Of a stretch of 64,000 bases of DNA, positions 21,850-33,763 are shown piece by piece. The translations under genes and the position numbers were made by a program. The DNA is from Eutreptiella sp. 'Long Island Sound 2002' (taxonomy: Eukaryota > Euglenozoa > Euglenophyceae > Eutreptiales > Eutreptiaceae). The notes below the pieces were generated by a model, which was not told the origin of the DNA, did no database searches, and was given only the letters and a program-made list of their open reading frames with translations. The stretch is from positions 19,930,720-19,994,719 of the forward strand of contig OZ038385.1 in assembly GCA_964036045.1 (NCBI GenBank). Direction: 5' to 3'. Every line of letters starts with the position of its first letter. The stretch's first letter is position 1.

Positions 21850-24800
21850 CTAGGGGGCGTCGGTTGTGGAAGAGGGGGTGTTCTCCTCGGCCTCAACGTC
21901 GTTGACGCCCTTCTTTCTTCCCCCTTTACCTCCTCCTTTACCCTTCTTGTCCTTGTCCTTGTTCTGGTCATTCTGGTTGTTCTCCTTGTTCTTGTTGTCC
22001 GACCTGGGGACCCAGTTCCGCTTGATCTCCTGGATCTCCTTGGCCAACTCGGTCCCCACCGACGACATCAGCTTGGCCAGCTCGTCCTTGTCGACCTCCA
22101 TTTTGGCTTCCCGGATACCCGCGGGCGCACGCTTCTTCGACCCGTGCGCCTTCTTGTAAGCCTCCGTGTCGGCCTTGTGGACGGGGCATGTTCGGTGGTC
22201 ATGGTTGAAGCCTTTCTTCCTCCCATAACACACGAAACAGCCCTGAGGGTGAGCTCGTATGAACTCCCCAAAGGACAGCGGAGGGTCGCCAATGCGGCGA
22301 GGGTCCCTCTTCTCCTGCTTCCTCCAACCCTGCTGCAGGGGCTTCCAGTTTCCCGGCTTGCTCCCCGTGTTCAGGTTCTTGGCCACGAAGGCACAAACGG
22401 CCACCTCGGCGGGCTCATCGTCGTCGTCATCGTCGACGAGAGTCTCATAGCCGCCGGCTCCCGCTGGGTCCATGGCAGATTCCCCGCCAGGTCCCTCGCC
22501 AACGTAGTTGACGTCGCGGTCGCCGGGCCTCAACCCACGCGTGTGGTGGAGGTTTCGGTACTCCTTGAGTACTTCCTCGCCAACCCACTCCAGGATCTCG
22601 TCGCAGCTCATCCGCGCCGGGATGGGCTGCAGACGGATGGTCTGGCCGCTCAACTCACAATCGTCAAGGCGCCACATCGCGGTCTTCTCGCGATCGCCCG
22701 AGACGGTGATGAGAAGAGCGTTCCGCAGGGAGTGCCGTTTGACATCCCGGGCCACGTTCTTCTTCGCCCAAGCCACCACGTTCGTATGATACTCTTTGGG
22801 GAGCATCATCTTGACCGTGTGGTTGGACTTGGCCCTCTTGGATTCCTCCTTGGTGACCCTCTTGATCCATGCTTCCGGTAGCATGGAGAGCAGGCGAGCC
22901 TGCTCGTCACCCTCGTTCCAATCCTCCACGTTGCGGCGGAAGAGGGTGTATTTCCCTCGGAAGTCACGCCAGTCCCGTAGGCGGATCTCCCGTCCATCAT
23001 GCTCAAGCTTGATGGACTTCCAGCGCTTGGCAGCCACCTGCGGAGCGTCCACCCGCTCCTGCTCGTTGAGCCACTTCTTGGCTTCCTTGAGGGTCTTGAT
23101 TTTCCCCTCCTTGGTTGCCATGAAGTATAGCTCTCCGAGCACTTCCGGCAGGCGGTACCTGAACCGTTTGAAGACATACTTCTCCGCATCAGCGGGAGGC
23201 AGGTCTTCAGTGACGGTCAGCCCCCAATCGTCCAGCTTCTCCAAGAAGCGGTCGAGGTTGAGGGGGTTGCCATCGTACATGGGGGGCTTGATGTCCTTCA
23301 AGTCTTCCCACACGGCGGCGTCCGCGGCCTTAGAGACCATGAACGCCGGCCGCGAGGTCGACCGAGGTTCCCATCGGCCTCGCCCACGGACTCCCACGGC
23401 CGCCACGTCAATCTCCTCCATGGAATCCCTGTGGCTACGCCGCGGTTCCTCCACGTACGCTGAACCAAAATGTTCACGCCGTACTCTTTCCATGTACGCA
23501 TCTTCATCACGGCGCCGGCGGCTGAGTTCAGCGGCCTCCCGTCGTACACCACGCGGCGGGCTGATGTCGAACTCCTCCAGGTCCAGGTCCAGGTCCTCAC
23601 CTTCGCCGACATCCCACTCCACGTCTCCTCTGGGAACCTCATCCCTGAGTCCACCATAACGTCCTCCAGCCATTGAGACTGGCACCGGGTCAGGTGGTGG
23701 TCCAGGTGGTGGTGCGGGGCGCCGGGGGCGTACCGGTGTCCGCGGTGGAGCACGGCGGTTGCGGTACTCCGCGCTGAGCTACTCATCACGCCATTCCTCA
23801 CTGCCACTGCCGGGCGGCACGCGCTCGTTGCGGCGGCCCGCGCTGTGGTGAGAGGGGGCGGTGAGAGAGGGGGCACTGGCGCTTGGGCGACTCCTGGGGG
23901 CTCCGCCGGGGGCGTGGGGTCTGCCTGGACCTGGTCCGGGTCCCCAGCCGTCGTCCGACGAGCCAGACTCCAGGGGTGGGTGGTCGCTGCCGACGCTCCC
24001 ACGGGCTTCCAGCGCGTCCAGCCTCTCCTGCAGGCCGCTGACGACGTTGATCAGCGACTTGGTCTCGGCCCTGGCGATGTCCAGGTCCTTCTGCGCGCGC
24101 GCGGCGACCGTGGAGATGCGAGCCATCTCGCTCTTGCCCGTGTCTACCTCCAGCTCGAGCAACTGGACTCTCCTGCGGAGGTAGACAATCCACCGCCAGG
24201 TGGTATCCGGGTCGCCGTTCCCCGGTGGGTCGTCGGGGTCCCCAGGGGGTCCTCCAGGAGGGCCTCCGCCGGGTCCGCCCGGTCCAGGGGGTCCTCCCCC
24301 GCCCGGTGGTCCGCCTCCAGGGGGTCCACTTGGTGGGCGTCCTCCAGGGGGTCCTGAAGGTCCTCCGCCAGGGGGTCCCGGTGGGTCTCCGCCGGGTCGC
24401 CTCGGTGGGTCCGAGGATGGGCGCTTCCTCGTGATGCCGAACTCCATGTCGTCATCCTCGTCCATGTCGCCCCACCTGGGCGTCTCGGTCACGGAGGACT
24501 CGGAGCTCCGGTAGGGAGGAGGGGGATCCTCATCCTCACCTTCCGGTTCCATGGGAACGTCTCCGCCGCCTCCGCCCGTCCAAGCCACCACTTGGCGATG
24601 TCGACGGCCTCGTTCATCCCCGTCACTGGCGGTGAAGAAGGGGTCACTGTCGTGAAGGTGTCCACCCGTTGGCCTCCGCGGCCTCTCGGGGGTCTTCCCC
24701 TTGCCCTTCCTCCGTCGATGGGCGGTGGTGCCACTGCTCCCACTGCTGCCCGTGTCCGCCTCATCCAGCTTCATCCTGGAGGAGGCGTCCCCTTCGAAAA

Positions 24801-26196
24801 GCTTTCGAAGGGTCTCCACTCGTGATCCTCCCGGGGGAGTATCGCGGCGGAGTTTGGCCTCTGCCTCCTCCATTGCGGCGGCGGTGGCTGCGGCAGCTCG
24901 TGCTTGGGCCTCCTCCCGAGCACGAGCCGCTTCGGCTTCCCGGGCCTGCTGCAGCTGCGCGTTCTGCGCTTCCAACGCTGCCAGCTCCGCCTCCGTCTTG
25001 GCCTTCTCCTCAGCGACCTTCCGTCGCGCGGCCTCGATGGCTTCCTTCTTGGCGGCGTCCTCCTGGGCCTTAGCCGTTGCTTCGGCGTGGGCCCTTTCCT
25101 CCGCCTCCTTCTCTGCCCTCTCTTGGGCAAGCGCCTCTTCCAGCGCCTTCACCTCGGCCTCCTTGCAGGCAATGGCCTCCTGCGTCAGGCGGGCTTCCTC
25201 GTCGGCTGCCGCCAACTCACCGTTGACCTGGGCAGTCGCTGCCCCATGGGCGGCTACGGCCGTGAGTCCGGCCGCAATGGCCGCCACGGTCTGGGCGTGG
25301 ATGGCCATGCCATGCGCCCACTCCGCAGCCTCCTCCTGGGCGATGCCGGCGGCGCCCTCCACGGCAGCGCTGTACTGCCTGGCCCGTTGCCGGGCAACCC
25401 GACAGTTGCAGGGCACCCCACAGGCGCGCTCACAGGCGCGCGCCACGTCCCTTTCGGGAGCGACGCTGCTGCTGGAGCTGGCCTGGTCGGCTGGCATCCT
25501 CCCGCGGTGGGCCGACTCCACGTCGCTGCTGGGGCCTGCTGGGGCCTGCCGGGCCCTCAGGAGCAGCGGACGGGGCTTGGCCTGGGTCTGCTTGGCGACT
25601 TGGATGTAGTCGCCAAGGGTGGTGGAGCCGGGGTGGTGACCACCATTGGCCCGTTGGGGACTGGGGGCTGGGGTTCCGCCCTGGGCGCCTTGGGCGGCTT
25701 CGGCGGCCAGGGACTCCTGGTACTCCCGCCACCTCCGGTCCCTCTTCTTGTCCCCGGCGGACCGCTTCTCCTTCCCCGGAGACGCGCTGCTGCTGCCCTG
25801 CAGCCTGCGCTCGCTCCCCGGTTCCGGGAAGTACTTCTCGATCACGTCCCACAGGGAGACGTTGATCGAGGCGCCCGACGGGTAGGCGTTGGGGTCCTCG
25901 TCCTCCTCGATCCCGTCGGGGCGCAGCCCTTCGCCGGGCCTGTCCGGCCGGGTCCACGTCCTCCAGCGCTTGCGGCGGAAGCGGTACTCGTACCCTTCCG
26001 CCCGCAGCCACTCCTCCACTGCCCGCAGGCGGTCCTCCCCCATGTCCTCCCGGAGCTCGAAGCTCCCGGGCATGCCGCCTTCGCACTGGGGATTGCTGTA
26101 GCGGTATTGCTGGTCCCACAGCAATCCGCGCAGCAGGCGCGCCACATGGGGGTGGGGCTGCGGCCACCTCCTACCCGCTTCTTGCCTATTCACCAT
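21850..26196 (-). pseudogene. gag: Gag of element 2, one nonsense codon
   Basis: This is homologous along its length to the intact gag of element 1, with the same ATG (26196) and the same terminal TAG. A tryptophan codon (TGG in element 3) is TAG at 23779-23781, cutting the protein about 806 residues from the start, before the capsid-like region. The frame on both sides is unchanged, so this is one substitution. The coiled-coil, Pro/Gly-rich and Cys/His-knuckle regions are all recognisable. A short Pro-rich indel differs from element 1 near 23690. Confidence 0.9.
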
Positions 26197-26636
26197 GGCA
26201 GCGGGGGCGTAGTTGGTCTTGAGGTCCTTGACGTGCACTCGTTCAACTCAACGAAGTGGTTGTGGTTGTTGAGGAGGGTGCTGTAGCACTGGATTGGAAG
26301 TGCGGCTGGTGCTGGTCAGCCGGTGGTTGTGGAGGTGGTTGACGCGGCCTTGCTGGTCGGCCGATGGGACTCCGGGTCGGCCGATGGGGCTGATGCAGGA
26401 GTCCTGGTCTGTGCACCTCTTCCACGGGCGCTGCGCGGTCAGGGCGATGCTCTGGACGGCGCTGCGGGCTCCGTGACGAACTCGGCGCTGTCGCTGAGTG
26501 GCGCTGCGAGCTGCTGCGCTGCGCTGCGAGACGCTGCGCTGCGCTGCGAGCTGCAAGCTGCGCCGCGCTGCTGCGACGCGCGGCTCGGGGTTGGTGGCCC
26601 CGAGTGTCACGCGAGGGCTGGGTAACCCCGCGGCGG

Positions 26637-26647
26637 TGAAACGCTTT
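26637..26647 (-). promoter_or_regulatory. Primer-binding site of element 2 (self-priming type)
   Basis: The sense sequence AAAGCGTTTCA directly follows the 5' LTR. All 11 bases pair with the LTR segment at 26760-26770. No tRNA-type TGG start is present. Confidence 0.72.
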
Positions 26648-26759
26648 TGACGCGTTCCCGTGGGGGGCCGGCCACGGGACGCTGCGGTGACACGCACAGG
26701 TGAGCAGGCAGGCAAGGCACTACGCTCACAAGGGCATCAATACGCCTGTGACATGTGAC

Positions 26760-26770
26760 AAAGCGTTTCA
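26760..26770 (-). promoter_or_regulatory. Self-primer segment in LTR 3; candidate transcript start of element 2
   Basis: The sense sequence TGAAACGCTTT is the exact complement of the primer-binding site 26637-26647, with 123 nt from its first base to the site. If the RNA begins here, its first 11 nt could fold back as primer, as established for Tf1. A TATA-like stretch lies roughly 55-65 nt upstream, further than usual, so promoter details stay open. Confidence 0.6.
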
Positions 26771-28866
26771 GAATCCTTGCCACTCTGCAAAGAGGGAACA
26801 AAAGTATGTACAGCAACACATCAGGATATGTACACATGGGGTTAAGACTGGACTGGGGTAAGGGCATCACAGGACCATAGACACTCAGTCCCAACCCATA
26901 TCCCAATCCCAGGTCCGACCCTCTCAGTGGCTGATGGGGGCGGGGGCTCAAACACAACCCATGCCCTGCTCAGTCCGGACCCTGAAACCCTGCCAATAGG
27001 GGGGGTGTCCCGCCCAGCCACAGGTGAGTTCCTGGGAACCAAGGGGTCCAAGGCCAACCGACAGTGGCTCCCTATGCTCCCTTAATGGCAGGTCCCAACT
27101 CCACTCTGAGCCAGAGATATGGCCCCGCCATTATCACCCAGGAGTTGGTAGCTGAAAATGGGCTGTTTCAGCCCAAACTGAAATTAACTTGAAAAACTCC
27201 AAAATTGACCCCACGTCCGGACCCGCCAGAGGTAGGGACGAGGCAACTGACCCTATGCCCTTCGAGTATGAACTCCCTGGAGCCCTCACCCAACCTGGTT
27301 CCCTCTGAGGTTCCGGCATCAGGGCAACACGGATGAGTCAAGTGGGGTCATGATGCCAAAATCACCAAAATTGGCGTCATTCCCACGCGTGGCTCGCTCG
27401 GCCAAGGTAAGGCCAATGGCTCACAGGGTAGGAGGCAGGACCTAGGACTCATATCTGAGTGTACAACTTGAATTTGGGTCCGGGCTCTCTATGGGCTTAG
27501 AGAAATGGGGCCGCCAATTGACCACACGGAAGGGGGAAATTGGGGTCCCAAAATTGGGTCATTTTGGCTGCTTGAAATGAGCCAAAATTCGGTGTGCTCC
27601 CAATAGTATATCTCCACGCCGGCTTGGAGATCGGATTCGCCATTCCATACGCGATCCACTCGGAGTCCAACAGAGACTCCCATGCCCTTGGCTCACAAAG
27701 ATCTCCATGCTACTCGGTGTGGTGACGATCCCAATTGGGTCCACAAATGTCAAAATTGCAAAATTGCCCATACTCAATTTGGCCTAGCGCCTTAACGAGG
27801 GCGGCTCCGCTTCGCCCACGTGGTGTGTGGACCATGGGGACCATTACCCATAACACCCATGTCATATACGGTCCATTGGTCCATGCGTCCGGCGTGCACG
27901 AGGGTTAGAACATGGTGCACGGCGGGCAGCGAAAGTGGAAAATTGCTCAAAATGGCCAAAAATGCGCACACTCATGGTTAAGGCAAATGAGGCACATGCC
28001 CGACTTGGACCGGAGTGTGCCATAGGATTGGTATCAAGTCATGTTGGTCCAACATATCTTTTGGGCGTCGCCCAACTCCTCCGATATTGGGAATGGCAGG
28101 GTCGCCAAGTGAGTCCATGATTTGGGATAGTCCCAAATCGCCAACATGGCGGCCACGGTATGCGAAGCCTAAGAGGAGTGATTCGCCGGGTCCAAGATAT
28201 GTTGGGCACCGAAGTATGTACCCTCATATCATACTTGGGTCATGGTGTCAATTGAGCGCAACGTTGAGATACAAGGTCGCCACTTGACATCATGACGGGC
28301 CAAAAACGGCAAAATTGGCACAAAGACACCCAAAAGTGCCTTGAACGACACACAATTATATTATAATATCTTTGGCTTGGATCGTGCAATTGACTAATCC
28401 TTCTAAACACAATGACTTGACACCAATGACCTCCGATCCCACCTATGTGCTCCACTTGGGGCGCCTTGAAAGGTCACGAGCGCTACTTCCCAAGTGGGCA
28501 CATGAAATTATGGAAAATTGTAAAACACACACCTTGCTCCCAACGCATCGCTTCGGGATCACTACACAAGCTTCCCTTCACGAAGGTTAGGCTTGCAATT
28601 GACGGTAGGGAGTATGGAGAAGGGGCTTGCACAATATGAGGTCCATTGGCGGGCTTGGCTTGGAGTAATGGACCCGCCAAATGGGCACGCAACACAACAC
28701 ATAGCACATACCACATATTGCCCAAAAAGGTAGCTTCCACCACGATATGTCATGCCCCTCCAAGGGCATAACTTTGTGTCAATCGCTCATAGGAACTCAA
28801 GGAGAGTCTCTATGCAACACCAACACTTGCGCGCTACACTCCAAAGTTATCTTAACGCACGCAATG

Positions 28867-29571
28867 TCATGGCCAAAGAGTTATAACGCAAACTCTACCC
28901 TCTTGACCATGATCCATTACACTAGCGCGCACGTGTGGAAACGCAAGGCATATGAAGCTTCCTAAATTACGTCGGGAGTATTGTGAATACATCCCACGTT
29001 TCCTTATTGTCATTCCTCGCAAGCGGCACGAGATATGACCCTTACAAGTGGCCTCACGAATCAACTTTGTTTTGCCCGTATCTCTAAGACAAATGGAGGG
29101 CAAGATAAAAGGAAGGTTGATTCGTGCATAGGGAAGCACGTAGGTCCACTCGAAGGAGGTCAAATCAAGTGCGGGGATGTCGAAGTCGAAAATCCGATTT
29201 CGACATCCTGAAAAATTCGGATTAAGGTTGCGAGTATTAATTATGAAAATTGCGGAAGCGTCCATGCAGTTCCTGAAGGCTTTGGAGCCTTCGTGACGGA
29301 TTGCGTTAAAATTTCCATTATAAACAGTTAAACTGGCGGTTACGGTAAAGTCGCGATCCAACCGCCAGCAGTCAAAACAGTGAGTATCAGAACGGAAGCG
29401 TAAATATTGACGGAAACAATATGAAAATAAAACCCTGTTGATTCCTGATATTCTGATACACAAATCTCCGCTGGCGGTGCATCGGTTGCCGATGCGGGGC
29501 TTCACGGCACGGAAAACGCCGTACATGGGGTTAGTGGACCGGAGACCGGTTGTATGCCGTAACCTGGCCAT
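28867..29571 (-). CDS. Hypothetical LTR-encoded ORF, 234 codons (LTR 3)
   Basis: This is the same ORF as in LTRs 1 and 2, with the same ATG and no stop over 234 codons. It is almost identical to the LTR 2 copy. It lies upstream of the inferred transcript start in this 5' LTR. Function is unknown. Confidence 0.35.
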   Translation of the reverse strand: MARLRHTTGLRSTNPMYGVFRAVKPRIGNRCTASGDLCIRISGINRVLFSYCFRQYLRFRSDTHCFDCWRLDRDFTVTASLTVYNGNFNAIRHEGSKAFRNCMDASAIFIINTRNLNPNFSGCRNRIFDFDIPALDLTSFEWTYVLPYARINLPFILPSICLRDTGKTKLIREATCKGHISCRLRGMTIRKRGMYSQYSRRNLGSFICLAFPHVRASVMDHGQEGRVCVITLWP

Positions 29572-29592
29572 GGGGTTCTGGGTACCGCTTCA

Positions 29593-30767
29593 ATATACGC
29601 CAGTATAATCCTCATCTCTAGAAGATGCACCCGAAAAAAAGAGCAGAAATGACGAGTTGCCTAATCTGGGAATGCGAGGACTCACAATGGGAGACAACAT
29701 ATCTTGTAGAACAGGGCTTGAGCACCATCAACGTGGTTATGTGGAGGGCTTTTTCTTCTTCTACAATCCCGCTGCGGACATCTTGCTCCTCGCCGTGGAG
29801 CCCACTGCTGTTCCCGGATACGGAAGGCTGAGGGTCCTCTTAACCCCTTGGGGCTGCGTCAGGGTCGTCTGCTTCGGCTCTGCTGCCCCCTTGGTCTTGG
29901 GCTTTTTCGGCTTCGGCGCTTGGCTCGCCTCCGGCTCATCTTCATCTGCATCCACAGCCTAGAACGCCCGAACCTGCGTTGAGGTCCGAGGAGATCGCCG
30001 ATCATGTGTACATCATGTTGCTGCAGCAGTGAGTGTGGAGGTCTGACGTGAGAAAAGGTTTCTGGTTTGCTCACACTTGTGCTTGTTCCTTGTATTTGTT
30101 TTAGAAAACCTTGATGATTTTCGACAAGTCAAAATCAGTCCCAGACAAAGATGAAATAGAGCAAGTCCAGGCACCGGATCAATAAAATCAGGACAAGTCC
30201 TTCCACAATCAAAACATGTGTAACAAAGAGGGGCTGCAGATAGACAAATGTAGATCTAAATACAGTGCTCCACTGGTTTATAAACAAAATGGATGATTTT
30301 AAGTGAAAGCTGACATGACTCAGGTCCCCAGGATAGTTCCAAGCACTTCAAGTGCACTCTTTTGGATGCAATGAAGTTGGTTAGGAATCTGGGGCATAGA
30401 GGTTGGGCCAGACACAGGACATGGCTTGGCCAGCATGGCCAAGCAACTGAATTCAGAATCAGTTAAACAGTAGAACCACATTAAGTGATAGAAACAATTG
30501 AATATAGGGGTCTTGAGGTGGGAGACCACTAGGCTTAACCTAAAAGGCCCAAGGCAAGAAGTGCCTACTTTATTTCAGTATTACCTCCATGAAGGAAGAT
30601 ACCTCCGCTCATTTGAGTGGTAGGGGTGAACTTCATTGGGGCTAGGGTTACAACCCTAGTTACTTTGAGAAAGTGTACTTTAAGCTTCAAAAGAGTGATA
30701 AAAATGATTAAGTGTTAGTCTCAACACCTTCCCAAGGTTTAGGGGGGGCTTGGCCTGGATCACGTAC
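29593..30767. other. Spacer between elements 2 and 3, one possible exon-like ORF
   Basis: This is about 1.2 kb of unique sequence. A minus-strand ORF at about 29761-29955 (64 codons, opening on a non-ATG codon just after an AG) has an acidic start, a Lys/Pro-rich stretch and no recognisable domain. It could be an exon remnant or chance. The remainder is AT-rich and shows nothing I can name. Confidence 0.5.
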
Positions 30768-33752
30768 TGACGCGTTCCCGTGGGGGGCCGGCCACGGGAC
30801 GCTGCGGTGACACGCACAGGTGAGCAGGCAGGCAAAGCACTACGCTCACAAGGGCATCAATACGCTCGTGTCATGTGACAAAGCGTTTCAGAATCCTTGC
30901 CACTCTGCAAAGAGGGAACAAAAGTATGTACAACAACACATCAGGATATATACACATGGGGTTAAGACTGGACTGGGGTAAGGGCATCACAGGACAATAG
31001 ACACTCAGTCCTAACTCGTACCCCAATCCCAGGTCCGACCCTCTCAGTGGCTGGTGGGGGCGGGGGCTCAAACACAACCCATGCCCTGCTCAGTCCGGAC
31101 CCTGAAACCCTGCCAATAGGGGGGGTGTCCCGCCCAGCCACAGGCGAGTTCCTAGGAACCAAGGGGTCCAAGGCCAACCGACAGTGGCTCCCTATGCTCC
31201 CTTAACGGCAGGTCCCAACTCCTCTCTGAGCCAGAGATATGGCCCCGCCATTATCACTCAGGAGTTGGTAGCTGAAAATGGGCTGTTTCAGCCCAAACTG
31301 ATATTAGCTCCAAAATCTCCAAAATTGACCCCTTGTCCGGACCCGCCAGAGGTAGGGACGAGGCAACTGACCCTATGCCCTTCGAGTATGAACTCCTTGG
31401 AGCCCTCACCCAGCCTGGTTCCCCTCGAGGTCCCGGCATCAGGGCAACACGGATTCGTCCAGTGGGGTCATGATGCCAAAATCACCAAAATTGGCGTCAT
31501 TCCCACGCGTGGCTCGCGCGGCCAGGGCAAGGCCAATGGCTCACAGGAGAGGAGGCAGGACCTAGGACTTATATCTGAGTGTACAGGGTGAGATTAGGTC
31601 CGGGCTCCCTGTGGGCATAAATATATGGGGCCGCCATTTGACCACACGGGGGGTTGAAATTGGGGTCCCAAAAGGGGGTCATTTTGGCTGCCTGAAATGA
31701 GCCAAAATTCGGGGTGCTCCCAATAGTATATCTCCACGCTGGCTTGGAGATCAGATCTGCCATTCCATACGCGATCCACTCGGAGTCCAACAGAGACTCC
31801 CATGCTCTTGGCTCTCGAAGATCTGCATGTCACTTGGCGTGGTGACGATCCCAATTGGGTCCACAAACGCCAAAATGGCAAAATTGCACACACTCACTTT
31901 GGGCTAGCGCCTTAACGAAGGTTGCTCCGCTTCGCCCACGTGGTGTGCGAACCATGGGGACCAATATACATATCACCCATGTCATATATGGTCCATTGGT
32001 CCATGCGTCCGGCGTGCACGGGTGGGCAGAACATAGTGCACGGCGGGCAGCGAAAGTGGAAAATTGCTCAAAATGGCCGAAAATGCGCACACTCATGGTT
32101 GGGGCAAATGAGGCACATGCCCGACTTGGACCGGAGTGTGCCATAGGATTGGTATCAAGTCATGTCTGTCCAACATATCTTTTGGGCGTCGCCCAACTCC
32201 TCTGGTTTTGGGAATGGCAGGGTCGCCAAGTGAGCCCATGATTTGGGATAGTCCCAAATCGCCAACATGGCGGCAACGGTGTGCCAAGCCCAAGAGGAGT
32301 TATTCGCCGGGTCCAAGATATGTTGGGCACCGAAGTATGTACCCTCATATCATACTTGGATCATGATGTCAATTGAGCGCAACGTTGAAATACACGGTCG
32401 CCACTTGACATCATGACGGGCCAAAAACGGCAAAATTGGCACAAAGATACACAAAAGTGCCTTGAAAGGTGCACAATTATATTATAATATCTTCGGCTTG
32501 GATCGTGCAATCAACTAATCCTTCTAAACATAATGACTTGACACCAATGACCTTCGATTCCACATATGTGCTCCACTTGGGGCGCTTTGAAAGGTCACGA
32601 GCGCTACTTCCCAAGTGGGCACATGAAAATATGGAAAATTGCAAAACACACACCTTGCTCCCAACGCATCGCTTCGGGATCGCCACACAAGCTTCCCTTC
32701 ACGAAGGTTAGGCTCGCAATTGATCGTAGGGAGTATGGAGAAGGGGCTTGCACAATATGAGGTCCATTGGCTTGTTTGGCTTGGAGCGATGGACCCCCCA
32801 AATGGGCACGCAACACAACACATGGCACATACCACATATTGCCCAAAAAGGTAGCTCCCCCCACGATATGTCATGCCCCTCCAAGGGCATAACTTTGTGT
32901 CAATCGTTCATAGGAACTCAAGAAGAGTTCCTATGCAACACCAACACTCGCGCGCTACACTCGAAGGTTATCTTAACGCACGCAATATCATGGTCAAAGA
33001 GTTATAACGCAAACTCTACCCTCTTGACCATGATCCATTACACTAGCGCGCACGTGTGGAGACGCAAGGCATATGAAGCTTTCTAAATTACGTCGGGAGT
33101 ATTGTGAATACATCCCATGTTTCTTTATTGTCATTCCTCGCAAGCGGCACGAGATATGACCATCACAAGTGGCCTCAGGAATCAACTTTGTTTTGCCCAT
33201 ATCTTTAAGACAAATGGAGGGCAAGATAAAAGGAAAGTTGATTCGTGCATAGGGAAGCACGTAGGTCCACTCGAAGGAGGTCAAATCAAGTGCGGGGATG
33301 TCGAAGTCGAAAATCCGATTTCGACATCCTGAAAAATTCGGATTCAGGTTGCGAGTGTAGAATGTGAAAATTGCGGATGCATCAATGCAGTTCCTGAAGA
33401 CTTTAGAGCCTTCGTCACGGATAGCGTTAAAATTTCCATTAATAACAGTTAAACTGGCGGTTACGCTAAAGTCGCGAGCTAACCGCCAGCTGCCAAAACA
33501 GTGAGTATCAGAACGGAAGCGTAAAAATTGACCGAAACAATATGAAAATAAAACCCTGTTGATTCCTGATGCTCTGATATATAAATCTCCGCTGGCGGTG
33601 CATCGGTTGCCGATGCGGGGCTTTACGGCACGGAACACGCTCCCGCCGGGCTCGCACCGGGCGTCAACGGGCGCCTTTCTGTACATGGGGTTAGTGGACC
33701 GGAGACCGGTTGTATGCCCTAACCTAGCCATGGGGTTCTGGGTACCGCTTCA
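30768..33752 (-). repeat. LTR 4 (sense 3' LTR of element 3)
   Basis: This is a 2985-bp LTR, TG...CA. It is longer than LTRs 1-3 mainly through a 33-bp GC-rich insertion near 33641-33680, also found in LTR 5. The self-primer 11-mer is at 30880-30890. Confidence 0.95.
32994..33731 (-). CDS. Hypothetical LTR-encoded ORF, 245 codons (LTR 4)
   Basis: This is the long form of the LTR ORF. The 33-bp insertion adds 11 codons near the N-terminus without breaking the frame. The ATG is in the same place as in LTRs 1-3. In LTR 5 the corresponding ORF is broken by a 1-bp loss beside the insertion and a later stop. Function is unknown and no domain is recognised. Confidence 0.35.
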   Translation of the reverse strand: MARLGHTTGLRSTNPMYRKAPVDARCEPGGSVFRAVKPRIGNRCTASGDLYIRASGINRVLFSYCFGQFLRFRSDTHCFGSWRLARDFSVTASLTVINGNFNAIRDEGSKVFRNCIDASAIFTFYTRNLNPNFSGCRNRIFDFDIPALDLTSFEWTYVLPYARINFPFILPSICLKDMGKTKLIPEATCDGHISCRLRGMTIKKHGMYSQYSRRNLESFICLASPHVRASVMDHGQEGRVCVITL

Positions 33753-33763
33753 CCCCCCTCCTT
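33753..33763 (-). promoter_or_regulatory. Polypurine tract of element 3
   Basis: The sense sequence AAGGAGGGGGG abuts the 3' LTR and is identical to the tract of element 2. Confidence 0.85.

Larger units (their letters stand above)
12574..29592 (-). mobile_element. Chromovirus element 2, complete (17.0 kb)
   Basis: This is a full-length minus-strand LTR retrotransposon. It has a 3' LTR (12574-15518), polypurine tract (15519-15529), 3' untranslated region, pol (16989-21849), gag (21850-26196), leader, primer-binding site (26637-26647) and 5' LTR (26648-29592). Both LTRs are 2945 bp and differ at few sites, so the insertion is fairly recent. It is flanked by the 4-bp duplication atat (12570-12573 and 29593-29596). 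Gag has a nonsense codon, pol has a protease deletion, and one base is inserted after the gag stop, so the copy is defective. Confidence 0.95.
26648..29592 (-). repeat. LTR 3 (sense 5' LTR of element 2)
   Basis: This 2945-bp LTR is nearly identical to LTR 2. It abuts the primer-binding site on the left and spacer on the right. Any transcription of element 2 should start here, about 123 nt from its left end. Confidence 0.95.

Noticed and set aside
21850-21971. Apparent ATG start of element 2 pol inside gag (21971), suggesting overlapping ORFs
   Set aside because: The extension is gag sequence read in the wrong frame. It exists only because of the one-base insertion after the gag stop and is absent from elements 1 and 3.
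26637-26647. Ordinary tRNA primer-binding site
   Set aside because: No TGG follows the LTR end, and I could not match the 11-mer to a common primer tRNA 3' end. The LTR complement is a better explanation.
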